Shown here: positions 48,106 through 57,700 of the stretch, in pieces
Layout of the letters: each line of letters opens with the position of its first letter
Position numbering within the stretch: position 1 is the stretch's first letter
Assembly: GCA_025056155.1 (NCBI GenBank)
Contig: JANWWL010000006.1
Span: 271,666-335,665, forward strand
Direction: 5' to 3'
Source: Sphingomonadaceae bacterium
Lineage (GTDB): Bacteria; Pseudomonadota; Alphaproteobacteria; Sphingomonadales; Sphingomonadaceae
DNA: 64,000 nt
The notes under the pieces: generated by a model
What the model saw: the letters and a program-made list of their open reading frames with translations, nothing else
Told to the model about the DNA's origin: nothing
Database searches by the model: none
Translations under genes and position numbers: made by a program

Positions 48106-48903
48106 CTAGCGGCCCTTCCAGACGGGCGCGCGCTTCTCGAGGAAGGCCCGGGGGCCCTCGCGGGCGTCCTCCGAGGCGAAGACCCTGGCCGACACCTCGC
48201 GGCTTAAGGCCCACAACTCGTCTTCGGAGAGATCGAAGCTGAGGCGGGCCACCTGGAGCGACTCCCGCACCGACATGGGCGCGTTGGCCGAGATGGCCCG
48301 CGCCAGCTCGAGCGCGGCCTCCATCACCTTGTCGGCCGGCACCAGGCGGTTGACGAGGCCCAGCGCAAAGGCCCGGGGCGCGTCTAGCGGATCGCCCGTG
48401 GCGATGAGTTCGAAGGCGATCGAGGCGGGCAACCTGCGGGTAAGGCGGAAGACCCCGCCCGCCCCGGCATAGAGGCCCCGCTTCACTTCAGGGAGACCGA
48501 AGCGGGCGGTCTCGGCCGCCACGATCAGGTCGCAGGACAGCGCGATCTCGCACCCGCCGGCCAGGGCCGGTGCGTTGACGGCCGCGATCCAGGGCTTGGT
48601 GCGCTTGGCCTGCGCCAGCCCAGCGAAGCCCCCGTCGCGCGTGCCGAGCAGGTGACCCCGCCCGGCCGCGATTTCGGCGAGATCCGCCCCGGCCGAGAAG
48701 GCGGCGTCCGACGTCGAGCCGAGGACGACAACCCGGACGGCCTCGTCGCGCTCGGTCTCCTTGACGATCCAGTCGATCGCTTGCGCGACATGGCCGTTGA
48801 CGGCGTTGCGCTTGTCGGGCCGGTTGAGGCGGACGAGGCCGACATGGCCCTCCACCACCTCGTAGAGCACCTCGCGGCCGACCGATTCGGGCTTCTCGTG
48901 CAT
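48106..48903 (-). CDS. Enoyl-CoA hydratase/isomerase (crotonase) family
   Basis: A 265-aa crotonase. The CoA-binding and oxyanion regions are AAFSAGADLAEI and APALAGGCEIALSCD. A Glu at the usual second catalytic position is in GLPEVKRGLYAGAGG. The length is typical. It probably hydrates an enoyl-CoA in a degradation pathway; the chain type is not evident. It lies 31 nt after the carotenoid oxygenase gene in the same direction, so the two may be co-transcribed. Confidence 0.9.
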   Translation of the reverse strand: MHEKPESVGREVLYEVVEGHVGLVRLNRPDKRNAVNGHVAQAIDWIVKETERDEAVRVVVLGSTSDAAFSAGADLAEIAAGRGHLLGTRDGGFAGLAQAKRTKPWIAAVNAPALAGGCEIALSCDLIVAAETARFGLPEVKRGLYAGAGGVFRLTRRLPASIAFELIATGDPLDAPRAFALGLVNRLVPADKVMEAALELARAISANAPMSVRESLQVARLSFDLSEDELWALSREVSARVFASEDAREGPRAFLEKRAPVWKGR

Positions 48904-48934
48904 CGCCTCTCCCCTTGGTCCTCGTGGCGCGCGA

Positions 48935-50341
48935 TCAGGCCGCCGGCCGCCAATGGCAATGGAACCCGGCCGGCACCCGGGCCGGCATCAGCACCCGCGC
49001 AACCGGCCCTGCCGCCACGTGGCGCGCGTTTAGGATCGCCAGGAAACTCTCGTTGCGCTCGCTGTCCCACACCAGCGTGAGCAGCCAGCCATCCCCTTCC
49101 TCGGGGCCGCGAGGGACGAACATAGGCTCTCCGCAATAGGCGCCATCGCCGAAGCTGAAGGCGTCGCGCACCCCCGTCTCAACGTCGACGGCCGCCACCG
49201 TGTCGAAGCCGTCGACGCGACCCGCGGTGGGCCGCGCCGTGCCGTTCACGAACGCCTTGCGATACCGCCGGCCCTGCACGCGGTCGTCGATGCGCGGGAA
49301 CTGCACTTCGAGGTCGTCGATCGTCTCCTCGCGGAAATGGCCGTTCCCGCCGATCCGCCACCGCCTGAGGAAGAATCGGGTGGCCTGGGGGTCGGCCGGC
49401 TGGCCGTCGGCCGACGGCATGAGCGGGGCCCGCCTCGAGCCCGCGACGTCGATCACCACGTCCGGCCCGTCGTCGAAGCTGTTGGCGACGTGGAAGGTAA
49501 ACACCGGCTCCGTCTCGAACCAGCGCACCTCGGTGCCGCCTGCGCCTTCCTTGTCCATCACGCCGAAGGCGGCCGGCCGGTCGGATTCCCACGCCGCCAT
49601 GGGCTTGCCGGCCATCGCCCGCTCGAGCGAGAGCACGACGGGCAGGCACGGGAAGACGACGCGCCGTTCGGTGAGCGCGAAGTCGTGCATCATCGAGGCG
49701 TAGGGCTGGTCGAGCCAGGCCTGGTGCCGGTGGCGGCCGGCGGCGTCGATCACGTCGTAGCGCACGGCCGTCGAGCCCGGGCCCTTGGCCGAATAGCCGA
49801 AGGCGTGCATCGCCCCGTCGGCCGGGTCGGTCTTGGGATGGGCGGTGAAGGGGCCGGTGACGCGACCTTCGAACGTCTCGGACCCCAGGGTGGCCAGCGT
49901 CTCGGGATCGATCGCGACCGGTGGGCAGCCCTCCATCAGGGCGAACAGGCGGCCCGCGTGCGGCCACACGTGGGTGTTGGCCGTGTTGTAGTCGGCGGGG
50001 CTGACGGAAGGATCGTTGAAGCGCGGGTTGCCCAGCACGCCGAACAGGCGCCGGCCCGCCGCGCGCTCGAGCTCGTATTTGCGCGTCCTCACCCACCGGT
50101 TGCGCAGCGACGCGCGCCCCCCGGCCAGCCGGATGGCGTAGATCATCCCGTCGCCGTCGAAGACATGGTAGCGGTCGCCCTCGCGCGGGGGATGAAGGGG
50201 ATCGGGGCCGTTGCGGTAGAAGGTGCCTTCCAACCCCTCGGGGAGCCGGCCTTCGATCACCAGGTCCGGGGCGTCCATTTCGGCGCCGAACGGGCGGTAG
50301 AACCCCCGCAGGTGGAAATGGTCTGGGAACGGCTGGGTCAT
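48935..50341 (-). CDS. Carotenoid cleavage dioxygenase family (RPE65-like)
   Basis: A 468-aa non-haem iron dioxygenase that splits a conjugated double bond in carotenoids, apocarotenoids or stilbenes. The seven-bladed propeller carries four iron-binding histidines, seen in TAHPKTDP, SMMHDFALTERR, FTFHVANSFDDG and GFHCHWRPAA at the C-terminus. EGTFYRNGPDPLHPP and HVFDGDGMIYAIRL are family hallmarks. There is no signal peptide. Both carotenoid and lignostilbene substrates occur among sphingomonad homologues, so the substrate is open. The ATG at 50341 precedes all conserved sequence. Confidence 0.93.
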   Translation of the reverse strand: MTQPFPDHFHLRGFYRPFGAEMDAPDLVIEGRLPEGLEGTFYRNGPDPLHPPREGDRYHVFDGDGMIYAIRLAGGRASLRNRWVRTRKYELERAAGRRLFGVLGNPRFNDPSVSPADYNTANTHVWPHAGRLFALMEGCPPVAIDPETLATLGSETFEGRVTGPFTAHPKTDPADGAMHAFGYSAKGPGSTAVRYDVIDAAGRHRHQAWLDQPYASMMHDFALTERRVVFPCLPVVLSLERAMAGKPMAAWESDRPAAFGVMDKEGAGGTEVRWFETEPVFTFHVANSFDDGPDVVIDVAGSRRAPLMPSADGQPADPQATRFFLRRWRIGGNGHFREETIDDLEVQFPRIDDRVQGRRYRKAFVNGTARPTAGRVDGFDTVAAVDVETGVRDAFSFGDGAYCGEPMFVPRGPEEGDGWLLTLVWDSERNESFLAILNARHVAAGPVARVLMPARVPAGFHCHWRPAA

Positions 50342-50916
50342 CGGCGCACTCCCGCGCAACGATGGACGCGCTAGAAATCGTTTCCGCCCCGGGGAAGCTG
50401 CCGAAAAAGGCCGGGTCGAGGGCTTCGGGGGTTGCGCCGCCGGTCGCGCTGCAGGCAGGGTCGGCGCGGCAGGAGGGAGGCCATGAACCGGCACCAACCG
50501 CCCGCGAGCGGGTTCGGCGGCAGTCCGCCCGGCGCCTGGCGTCACCGCCAAGCGGCCAGCCAGCCGGCGAGCGAGGACGCCGCCCCGGCCGGGACCGCCG
50601 CGGCAGCCAGTGGGCGTCGTCTGCCCCGGGCCGCGGGCCTCGTGCGGCGGCCGCGCGCCCGAAGGGTGCCTTGCCCAGCGCCGCAACCGTGGTTCCCGCC
50701 GCCCGTGGGCCAGCGCGGTGGCCGGGCGATCCGCCACCCCGGGGCCACCGACCGGTCGGGACGGACGGCGGCGGCCCACCCGGACGCCGCCTTCGCCACG
50801 CCGGGCCTTGCCGGCGGGCCGGGCCCCGCGCGCCAACGGGCGGCCGGGCGGGCCGAGCCCCGGCCCTCGAGCGCGAAGGCCGGGGCCTGTGACCCGACGG
50901 CCGCGAGCGCGGCCCC
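50342..50916. other. 575-nt gap with one doubtful ORF
   Basis: This gap between the divergent carotenoid oxygenase and GPH transporter genes is very GC-rich and has many short inverted repeats. One frame starts at an ATG at 50483 with an almost ideal ribosome site (AGGAGGGAGGCC) and runs to 50929, 148 codons, overlapping the transporter start. Its product is Ala/Pro/Arg/Gly-rich with no recognisable fold, so I do not call it a gene. Promoters for both flanking genes should lie here. Confidence 0.4.
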
Positions 50917-52386
50917 GTGGCGACGCTAGCGCCCGCCCCGAACCCCCCGGCCGTTCCCGTGGGCCGAGCGCCGCCGCTGCCCTGGGCTACGCGGCTGGCC
51001 TATGGCCTGGGCGCCGTCGCCACGGGGGTGAAGAACCAGGGCTTCGCCTACTTCCTGCTCTTGTTCTACGGCCAGGTCGTGGGGCTCGACGCCCGGCTCG
51101 TGGGGCTGGCCCTCTTCATCGCGCTCGTGGCCGACGCCGTGTCGGATCCGGTGGTGGCCACCTGGTCCGACAACCTGCGCTCGCGCTGGGGGCGGCGCCA
51201 TCCGTTCCTCTATGCCGCCGCCCTGCCGGTGGCCGTGGCCTTCTACTTCGTGTGGAACCCGCCCCCGGGCGCCTCCCAGGGCGTGCTGTTCGCCTGGCTG
51301 GTCACGTTCGCCGTGCTGGTCAGGCTCCTCATGACGCTGCACGAAGTGCCATCCATCGCCTTGGCGCCGGAGCTTGTGGCCGATTACGACGGGCGCAGCG
51401 CACTGCTGTCACTGCGGACGTTCCTCGGCTGGTCGGGCGGGAACCTGATGACGGTGCTCATGTTCGCCCTCATCTTCCCCGTCTTCTCCACCGCCGCCAC
51501 GCCCGACGGCCAGTTCAACCGCGAGGCCTACACCCTCTATGCGGCGATCGGGTCGGGCACGATCGCCACCGCGATCCTCGTCTCGGCGCTTGGCACCCAT
51601 GGGCGAATCCCCCACCTGTTCCAGCCGCTGCCCCGGGGCCGGCTCACGCCGAAGCGGCTCGTGGCGGAGATGGTCGAGACGCTCGCCTCCCGCTCGTTCG
51701 CGGCCCTGTTCGGGGCGGCCCTGTTGGGGGCGGTGGCCTCGGGGCTGGCCTCGGCGCTTGCCTTCTACCTCTACACCTATTTCTGGCGATTCAGCGCCGG
51801 GCAGGTGGCGCTCCTCACCTCGGGCGTCTTCGTCTCGGCCGCGATCGGGGGGCTGCTCGCGCCACTCGTCACGCGCCGGCTGGGCAAGAAGCGTGGGGCG
51901 ATCCTCATGGGGCTTGCGGCGTTCCTGGGCTCCCCGCTGCCCATCCTCCTGCGCCTGGCGGGCCTCCTGCCCGAAGCGCCCTGGGCCTACTGGGCGGTGC
52001 TGGCCGCCACGATCGTCGACGTGGGCCTCATCATCGGCTTCCAGATCCTCATGGCCTCGATGATGGCGGATCTGGTGGAGCAGGCCGAAGTGCGCACCGG
52101 CCGCCGATCGGAGGGATTGTTCTTCGGCGCGGTGGGCTTCGCGGGCAAGCTCGTGACCGGCCTGGGCGTGACCGCGGCCTCGCTGCTGGTGGCGGCGGCC
52201 GGCCTGAGGACGGGGGCGAGCCCCGCCGAGGTGCCGCGCGCCGTTTCGGATCGGCTGGCCGCGCTCTATGTGCCCACCATCCTCGCCCTGTGGATGGGGA
52301 TGATCGCCGTGCTGTCGCTCTATCGCCTGCGGCGGGAGGATCACGAGCGCAACTTGCGGATCCTGGCCGCCCGACGCGGGGCCTGA
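50917..52386 (+). CDS. MFS transporter, GPH family
   Basis: A 489-aa permease with about 12 membrane helices. DAVSDPVVATWSDNLRSRWG and RRHPFLYAAALPVAVAFYF are the GPH signature near residues 72-110, and LHEVPSIALAPELVADYDGRS continues it. Members symport glycosides or hexuronides with cations, though many sphingomonad members are of unknown substrate. The GTG at 50917 gives a 20-residue Pro-rich leader before the first helix. It precedes two acyl-CoA dehydrogenase genes on the same strand by 60 nt, suggesting uptake of a substrate for that pathway. Confidence 0.87.
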   Translation: MATLAPAPNPPAVPVGRAPPLPWATRLAYGLGAVATGVKNQGFAYFLLLFYGQVVGLDARLVGLALFIALVADAVSDPVVATWSDNLRSRWGRRHPFLYAAALPVAVAFYFVWNPPPGASQGVLFAWLVTFAVLVRLLMTLHEVPSIALAPELVADYDGRSALLSLRTFLGWSGGNLMTVLMFALIFPVFSTAATPDGQFNREAYTLYAAIGSGTIATAILVSALGTHGRIPHLFQPLPRGRLTPKRLVAEMVETLASRSFAALFGAALLGAVASGLASALAFYLYTYFWRFSAGQVALLTSGVFVSAAIGGLLAPLVTRRLGKKRGAILMGLAAFLGSPLPILLRLAGLLPEAPWAYWAVLAATIVDVGLIIGFQILMASMMADLVEQAEVRTGRRSEGLFFGAVGFAGKLVTGLGVTAASLLVAAAGLRTGASPAEVPRAVSDRLAALYVPTILALWMGMIAVLSLYRLRREDHERNLRILAARRGA

Positions 52387-52446
52387 CGGCTTGGCGAGGC
52401 TGACCCGAGGCGGCAAGGGCGGCATGCGGGCGCCAAGGAAGCACCC

Positions 52447-53637
52447 ATGGACCTGAGCCTTTCCCCCCGCCACCAGGCCTTCCGCGAGGAGGTCCGCCGA
52501 TTCCTGGCCGAGCACGGCCACAAGGCCCCCCGCGGCCATCGCGGTGATCACGTCGCCTGGCAGAAGCTCCTGATCGAACACGGCTACGCCGCCCGCTTCA
52601 TTCCCCGCGAATACGGCGGCTACGGCGCCCCGCCCGACATCCTGGAAGCCCGCATCATCGCCGAGGAGTTCGGCCGGGCGCAGGTGTCTCCGGGGCTGCA
52701 GGGTCAAGGCGTTTCGATGCTGGTGCCCACCCTGCTGGAAGTGGGCACCGAGGAGCAGAAGCGCCGCTTCATTCCGCCCACCCTTACGGGCGAGATGATC
52801 TGGTGCCAGGGCTATTCCGAACCGCAGGCGGGTTCGGATCTTGCGTCGCTGCGCACGTCCGCCGTCCTCGACGGCGACCATTGGGTGGTCAACGGCCAGA
52901 AGATCTGGACGAGCACCGCGCGCGAGGCCGATTGGATGTTCGCCCTGGTGCGCACCGAGCCCGAGGCGCCGAAGCACGAAGGGATTAGCTTCCTCCTCAT
53001 CGACATGCGCACGCCGGGCATCGAGGTGCGGCCGCTCGTCGACATGACGATGGAGGCCAACTTCAACGAGGTCTTCTTCACCGACGTACGCGTGCCCAAG
53101 GAGAACATCGTGGGCCGGCGCGGCGAGGGCTGGCGCATCGCCAACCTGGTGCTGCGGCACGAGCGGGGATCGCTGGCCGACCCGAACGCGATGATGGCCC
53201 GCCTTCTTGCGCTGATCGACCTCATGAAGGCCGAGCGGGTGGATGGCCGACGCGCGATCGACGATCCTGTTCTCCTCGATCGCCTGATGCGGATCGAGGG
53301 GCGCGTGCAGGCTTTGCGCGCCAACGACTTGCGGCTTCTGTCGGCCAAGGTGAACCCCGACCACGGCGATCCGCGGGTGGGTCTCGCGGGGCTGCTGGTC
53401 AAGCTCGAGACGACCGAGTTGCGCCACGAGCTCGAAGGCCTGGCGGTGGACGCGATGGGCGAATTCGGCATCCTCTACGATCGTTCGCCCGAGTTGCGCG
53501 CCGGCGGCACTTGGGTGCGGAGCTGGATGTATTACCTGGGCCTCATCATCGGGGGCGGGACGTCGCAAATCCAGAAGAACATCATTGCCGAACGAGGCCT
53601 GGGCCTGCCGCGCGAACCGCGCACGGCCCGGCCCTGA
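52447..53637 (+). CDS. Acyl-CoA dehydrogenase (FadE-type, subunit of a pair)
   Basis: A 396-aa flavoenzyme introducing the alpha-beta double bond in acyl-CoA. FAD and substrate contacts include MIWCQGYSEPQAGSDLASL and WVVNGQKIWTSTA. The C-terminal helical domain ends GGGTSQIQKNIIAERGLGLP. The position normally holding the catalytic Glu (near EFGILYDRS) is not clearly conserved. It is followed after 12 nt by a shorter acyl-CoA dehydrogenase. Such adjacent pairs form alpha2beta2 enzymes active on sterol side chains or other bulky acyl-CoAs in actinobacteria and some proteobacteria. Confidence 0.9.
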   Translation: MDLSLSPRHQAFREEVRRFLAEHGHKAPRGHRGDHVAWQKLLIEHGYAARFIPREYGGYGAPPDILEARIIAEEFGRAQVSPGLQGQGVSMLVPTLLEVGTEEQKRRFIPPTLTGEMIWCQGYSEPQAGSDLASLRTSAVLDGDHWVVNGQKIWTSTAREADWMFALVRTEPEAPKHEGISFLLIDMRTPGIEVRPLVDMTMEANFNEVFFTDVRVPKENIVGRRGEGWRIANLVLRHERGSLADPNAMMARLLALIDLMKAERVDGRRAIDDPVLLDRLMRIEGRVQALRANDLRLLSAKVNPDHGDPRVGLAGLLVKLETTELRHELEGLAVDAMGEFGILYDRSPELRAGGTWVRSWMYYLGLIIGGGTSQIQKNIIAERGLGLPREPRTARP

Positions 53638-53649
53638 GGGAGGACGCCG

Positions 53650-54729
53650 GTGGACTTCGGCCTTTCCCCCGAACAGCGGATGTTCCAGGAGTCGCTGGGG
53701 CGGCATCTGGCCGAGGCGAGCCCGCTCGAGGTGGTGCGCCAGGCCCGGCAGCCGAGCTTCGACCCCAACCGTCTCGTCCCGGGCCTGGCGGCGCTGGGGG
53801 TTGCGGGGCTCCTCGTGCCCGAAGCCCACGGCGGGCTGGGCCTTGGCGTGCTGGATGCCGCGCTGGCCGCCGAGATGTTGGGCCGCGCGGCCGCACCGGC
53901 CCCCTTCGTCGCGGCCTTCGTCATGGCCCCGCTGGCCCTGGCGCTGGCCGGCAGCCCCGAGCAGCAAGCGGCCCTGCTGCCGAAGATCGCCGAAGGGCGG
54001 TTGCGCGTGGGCGCGGCCTTTGCCGAGCAGGTGGCCGCGCGGGCGGATGCCGGGGTCGAGGTGGTGCAGGGGCGCCTGTCGGGCCGGGCGCTCTTCGTGC
54101 TCGATTTCGCGGCCGATGCCTATCTGGTGGCAAGCCGTGACGGGGGGCTCTGGTGGGTCGAGGCGGGGGCGTCGGGGCTTGAGCGGATCCCGTTCTCGAC
54201 GATCGACACCACACGGCGGGTGGGCGAGCTGCGCTTGGCGGCCACGCCGGCCGAGCCCTTGCCGGGAGCGAGCCCGGCCGTGCTTCGGCGGATCATCGAC
54301 GCTGGCCGCGTGGTCTTGGCCGGCGACACGTTGGGGGCCGCCCAGCACATGCTGGAGGCGGCCGTGGACTATGCCAAGACGCGGGAGCAGTTCGGCCGCC
54401 CCATCGGCAGCTTCCAGGCGGTCAAGCACATGTGCGCCGAGATGGCGGCCAGCCTCGAGCCGTGCCGGGCCTTCCTGTGGTATGCCGCCCACGCCCAGGA
54501 CGCCCTGCCCGAGGAGGCGGCCCTGCAGGCAGCGCATCTGAAGGCCCATGTGGCCGAGGTGGGCACCAGGCTCGCCAAGACGGCGACGGAAGTCCACGGC
54601 GGCATGGGGTTCACCGACCTTCTGGGGCTCCACCACTGGTTCAAGCGGATCGCTTGGAACCGGCAGATGCTGGGCAGCCCCGAGCAGTGCCGGCGCGAGG
54701 CGGCACGCTTGCGGGGTCTTGCCGCCTGA
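53650..54729 (+). CDS. Acyl-CoA dehydrogenase-like partner subunit
   Basis: A 359-aa acyl-CoA dehydrogenase homologue, shorter than usual. The N-terminal helical domain (FGLSPEQRMFQESLGRHLAE) and the C-terminal domain (TREQFGRPIGSFQAVKHM, ATEVHGGMGFTDLLGLHHWFK) are clear. The middle beta domain is diverged and the WTS/FAD motifs are missing. This fits the second subunit of a heterotetrameric acyl-CoA dehydrogenase, in which one chain has lost part of the active site. The GTG at 53650 has GGGAGGACG upstream, and the gene is clearly in operon with the preceding one. Confidence 0.88.
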   Translation: MDFGLSPEQRMFQESLGRHLAEASPLEVVRQARQPSFDPNRLVPGLAALGVAGLLVPEAHGGLGLGVLDAALAAEMLGRAAAPAPFVAAFVMAPLALALAGSPEQQAALLPKIAEGRLRVGAAFAEQVAARADAGVEVVQGRLSGRALFVLDFAADAYLVASRDGGLWWVEAGASGLERIPFSTIDTTRRVGELRLAATPAEPLPGASPAVLRRIIDAGRVVLAGDTLGAAQHMLEAAVDYAKTREQFGRPIGSFQAVKHMCAEMAASLEPCRAFLWYAAHAQDALPEEAALQAAHLKAHVAEVGTRLAKTATEVHGGMGFTDLLGLHHWFKRIAWNRQMLGSPEQCRREAARLRGLAA

Positions 54730-54736
54730 GGCGCCG

Positions 54737-57700
54737 CTACCAGGTATCGACGAAGGGCCGGCCGGGGGCGGGGCGTCGGGGACCGGCCGCGGCCAGCATG
54801 GCCTGGATCCAGGCGCGAGTCTCGGCGGGGTCGATGACCGTGTCGATTTCGAAGTGCGCGGCCATGTTCACCGCGCGCCCGCGGGCGTGGGCTTCCTCGA
54901 CCATCCGGCGGAACGCGGCATCCCGCTCGGCGGGATCGGCGATCGCCTCGAGCTCGCGCCGGTAGCCCAGCCGCACCGCCCCTTCGAGATTCATGCCTCC
55001 GAACTCGCCGGTGGGCCAGGCGGCGATGGCGAACGGCGCGCGGAAACTGCCGCCCACCATTGCCTGGGCGCCCAGCCCATAGCCCTTGCGGATCACGACC
55101 GCGATCAAGGGCGAGCGCAGGTTGGCCCCCGCCACCATCAGCCGGCCGGCGTGGCGCACCATGGCGGTGCGCTCGGCCTCGGGCCCCACCATCAGGCCCG
55201 GGCAGTCGACGAGGCTCACGACCGGCAGCCCGTGGGCGTCGCAGAGCTGCAGGAAGCGCGCGGCCTTGTCCGCACCCGCCGCATCGATGGCCCCCGACAG
55301 GTGCGTCGGATCGTTGGCGATCAGGCCCACCGCCCGCCCGCCGATCCGGGCAAGGGCGGTGATGAGCCCACGGCCGAACCGCGGGCGCAACTCGAGCAGG
55401 CTGTCGGCGTCGACGATGCCCGCCAGCACGTCGCGCATGGCATACAGGCGCCGGCGGTTGGAAGGCACCACACGGCGCAGGTCGGGGCCGTCGGGGGCCG
55501 GGCCGTCCGGGAGGTCACCCTGAAAGAAAGCGAGCCAGCGCCGGGCCACCGCCACGGCCTCGGCCTCATCGGCCACGCCCACGTCGATGACGCCGTTTTC
55601 CTCCTGCACGGCGTAGGGGCCGATCGCCTCGGGCGGGAAGCGGCCGAGTCCGCCGCCCTCGATCATCGCGGGCCCCCCGACCCCGATATGGGCGGATCGC
55701 GTGGCGATCACCACGTCGCAGCAACCGAGCAGCACCGCGTTGCCGGCGAAGCAGTAGCCGGCCGCGATGCCCACCAGCGGCACCTTGCCCGAAAGCCGCG
55801 CGAACAGCTGGAAGGCCCGGCAATCGAGGCCCGCCACCCCCGGCGCATCGGTGTCGCCCGGCCGGCCGCCGCCGCCCTCGGCGAACAGCACCACCGGCAG
55901 GCGATGAGCGGCCGCCAGTTCGAACATCCGGTCCTTCTTCAGGTGGTTCATGTACCCCTGGGTGCCGGCCAGCACCGTGTAGTCGTAGCTCAAGGCGACT
56001 ATCCGGCTGCGCTCGGGGCCGAACAGATCGCCGTTGACCCGGCCAAAGCCGCAGACGAGCCCGTCGCTCGTCGTGTTGGCGATGAGATCCTCCAGGGTGC
56101 GCCGCCGGCGCTGGGCCGCCAGCACGAGGTCGCCCACCTCGGTGAAGCTGCCGGGATCGCAGAGGTGGGCGATGTTTTCGCGCGCGGTTCGAAGACCCCG
56201 GGCCCGGCGCTTGGCCACCGCCTGAGGTCGGTTCTCATCGCGGCCTGCGGCCCGGCGGGCCCAAAGCTCGGCGAGCTCGGGCCGCGGGGGCTCGGCCTCG
56301 GGCTCCGCATGGCCATCCCCCGCTTCGGCCGGCTCCACCGCAAGCAGCCTTCCCCCTTCCGCCACCATATCCCCCGGATGGGCGAAACGGGCCGTCACCT
56401 TGAGCGCCCGAGGGGCGGGCAGTTCGTGCTCCATCTTCATGGCCTCGACGACGGCCAGCGGCCGGCCGGCCGCCACGACCTCGCCGGGTTGGGCCAGCGT
56501 CACGAGGCGGCCGGCCAAGGGGCTCGTGACCTCTTGGGCGTCCGCGTCGTCCGACGGGTCGGACGCCTCGGCCCCCAACTCGGGCAACAGGCGGTCGAGC
56601 AGGCCGGTGGACAGCCGACCTTCCGCCACCTCGGGCCGGGCGAGCAGGTTCCTGAGGAGCGGGAGGTTCGAATCGACCCCGTCGATCACGGTCGAGGCCA
56701 GTGCGCGCTGCAGGCGGACACGCGCCTGTGCGAAGCCCCCCGGATGATGGGCGATCAGCTTGGCGGCCAGGGGATCGAACGCGGGACCGACGGCAAGGCC
56801 CGTGGCCAGCGCATGGTCCACGCGGATGCCGGGGCCCGCGGGCCAGAGAAGCCCTTCGATCCGGCCTTGGGCAGGCCGCACCATGCCGTGGATCCCCAGC
56901 CGTTCGAAGAGGATGCGACACTGGATGGCGGCCCCCTGGGGGGCGGGCGGTGTGGCCAGACCAAGGTCGGCAAGGCGGGCGCCCTGGGCCAGGTCGAGCT
57001 GCAGGCCCACGAGGTCGAGGCCGAGCACCGCCTCGGTCACCGTGTGCTCGACCTGCAGACGAGGGTTCGCCTCAAGGAACATGAAGCGCCCGTCCGGAGC
57101 CACCAGGAACTCGACCGTGGCGAGGTTCTTCAGGTGCGCCGCCCGCCCGATGGCGACGGCCGCCCCGTGCAGGCCAGCGCGCACTTGGGGGTCGAGGCCC
57201 GGGGCCGGGGCGATCTCGACGAGCTTCTGGTGCCGGCGCTGGAGACTGCAGTCGCGGTCGCCCAACGAGACGACCTCCACACCGTCGCCGGCCAGCTGCA
57301 CTTCGACGTGCCGGGCCACGGGAAGCCAGGCCTCGGCATAGAGGGTGCCTTGACCGAAGGCCGCCTCCGCTTCGGAGGACGCGCGGGCGAAGGCCTCCTC
57401 CACCTGCCGAGGATCGGCCACGCGGCGCAAGCCCCGTCCACCCCCGCCCGCGACGGCCTTGAGCAGGATTGCCCCCTCAGAGCCCAAGGATTCGAGGAAG
57501 GCGCGCGCGCCGGCGGCATCGGTCGGCCCCGTGCCCGGCAAGACGGGCACGCCGGCGGCCTGCGCGAGCGCCCGTGCTCGGGTCTTGTCGCCGAAAAGCG
57601 CAAGGGTGTCGGGGGCCGGTCCCACGAAGGTGAGGCCCGCCTGCACGACGGCCCGGGCGAAGTCGGCGCGTTCGGAAAGGAAGCCGTAGCCCGGGTGAAG

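Noticed and set aside
51409..54636. A 1075-codon open frame antisense to the GPH transporter and acyl-CoA dehydrogenases
   Set aside because: Shadow of conserved plus-strand genes; composition is typical of antisense translation.
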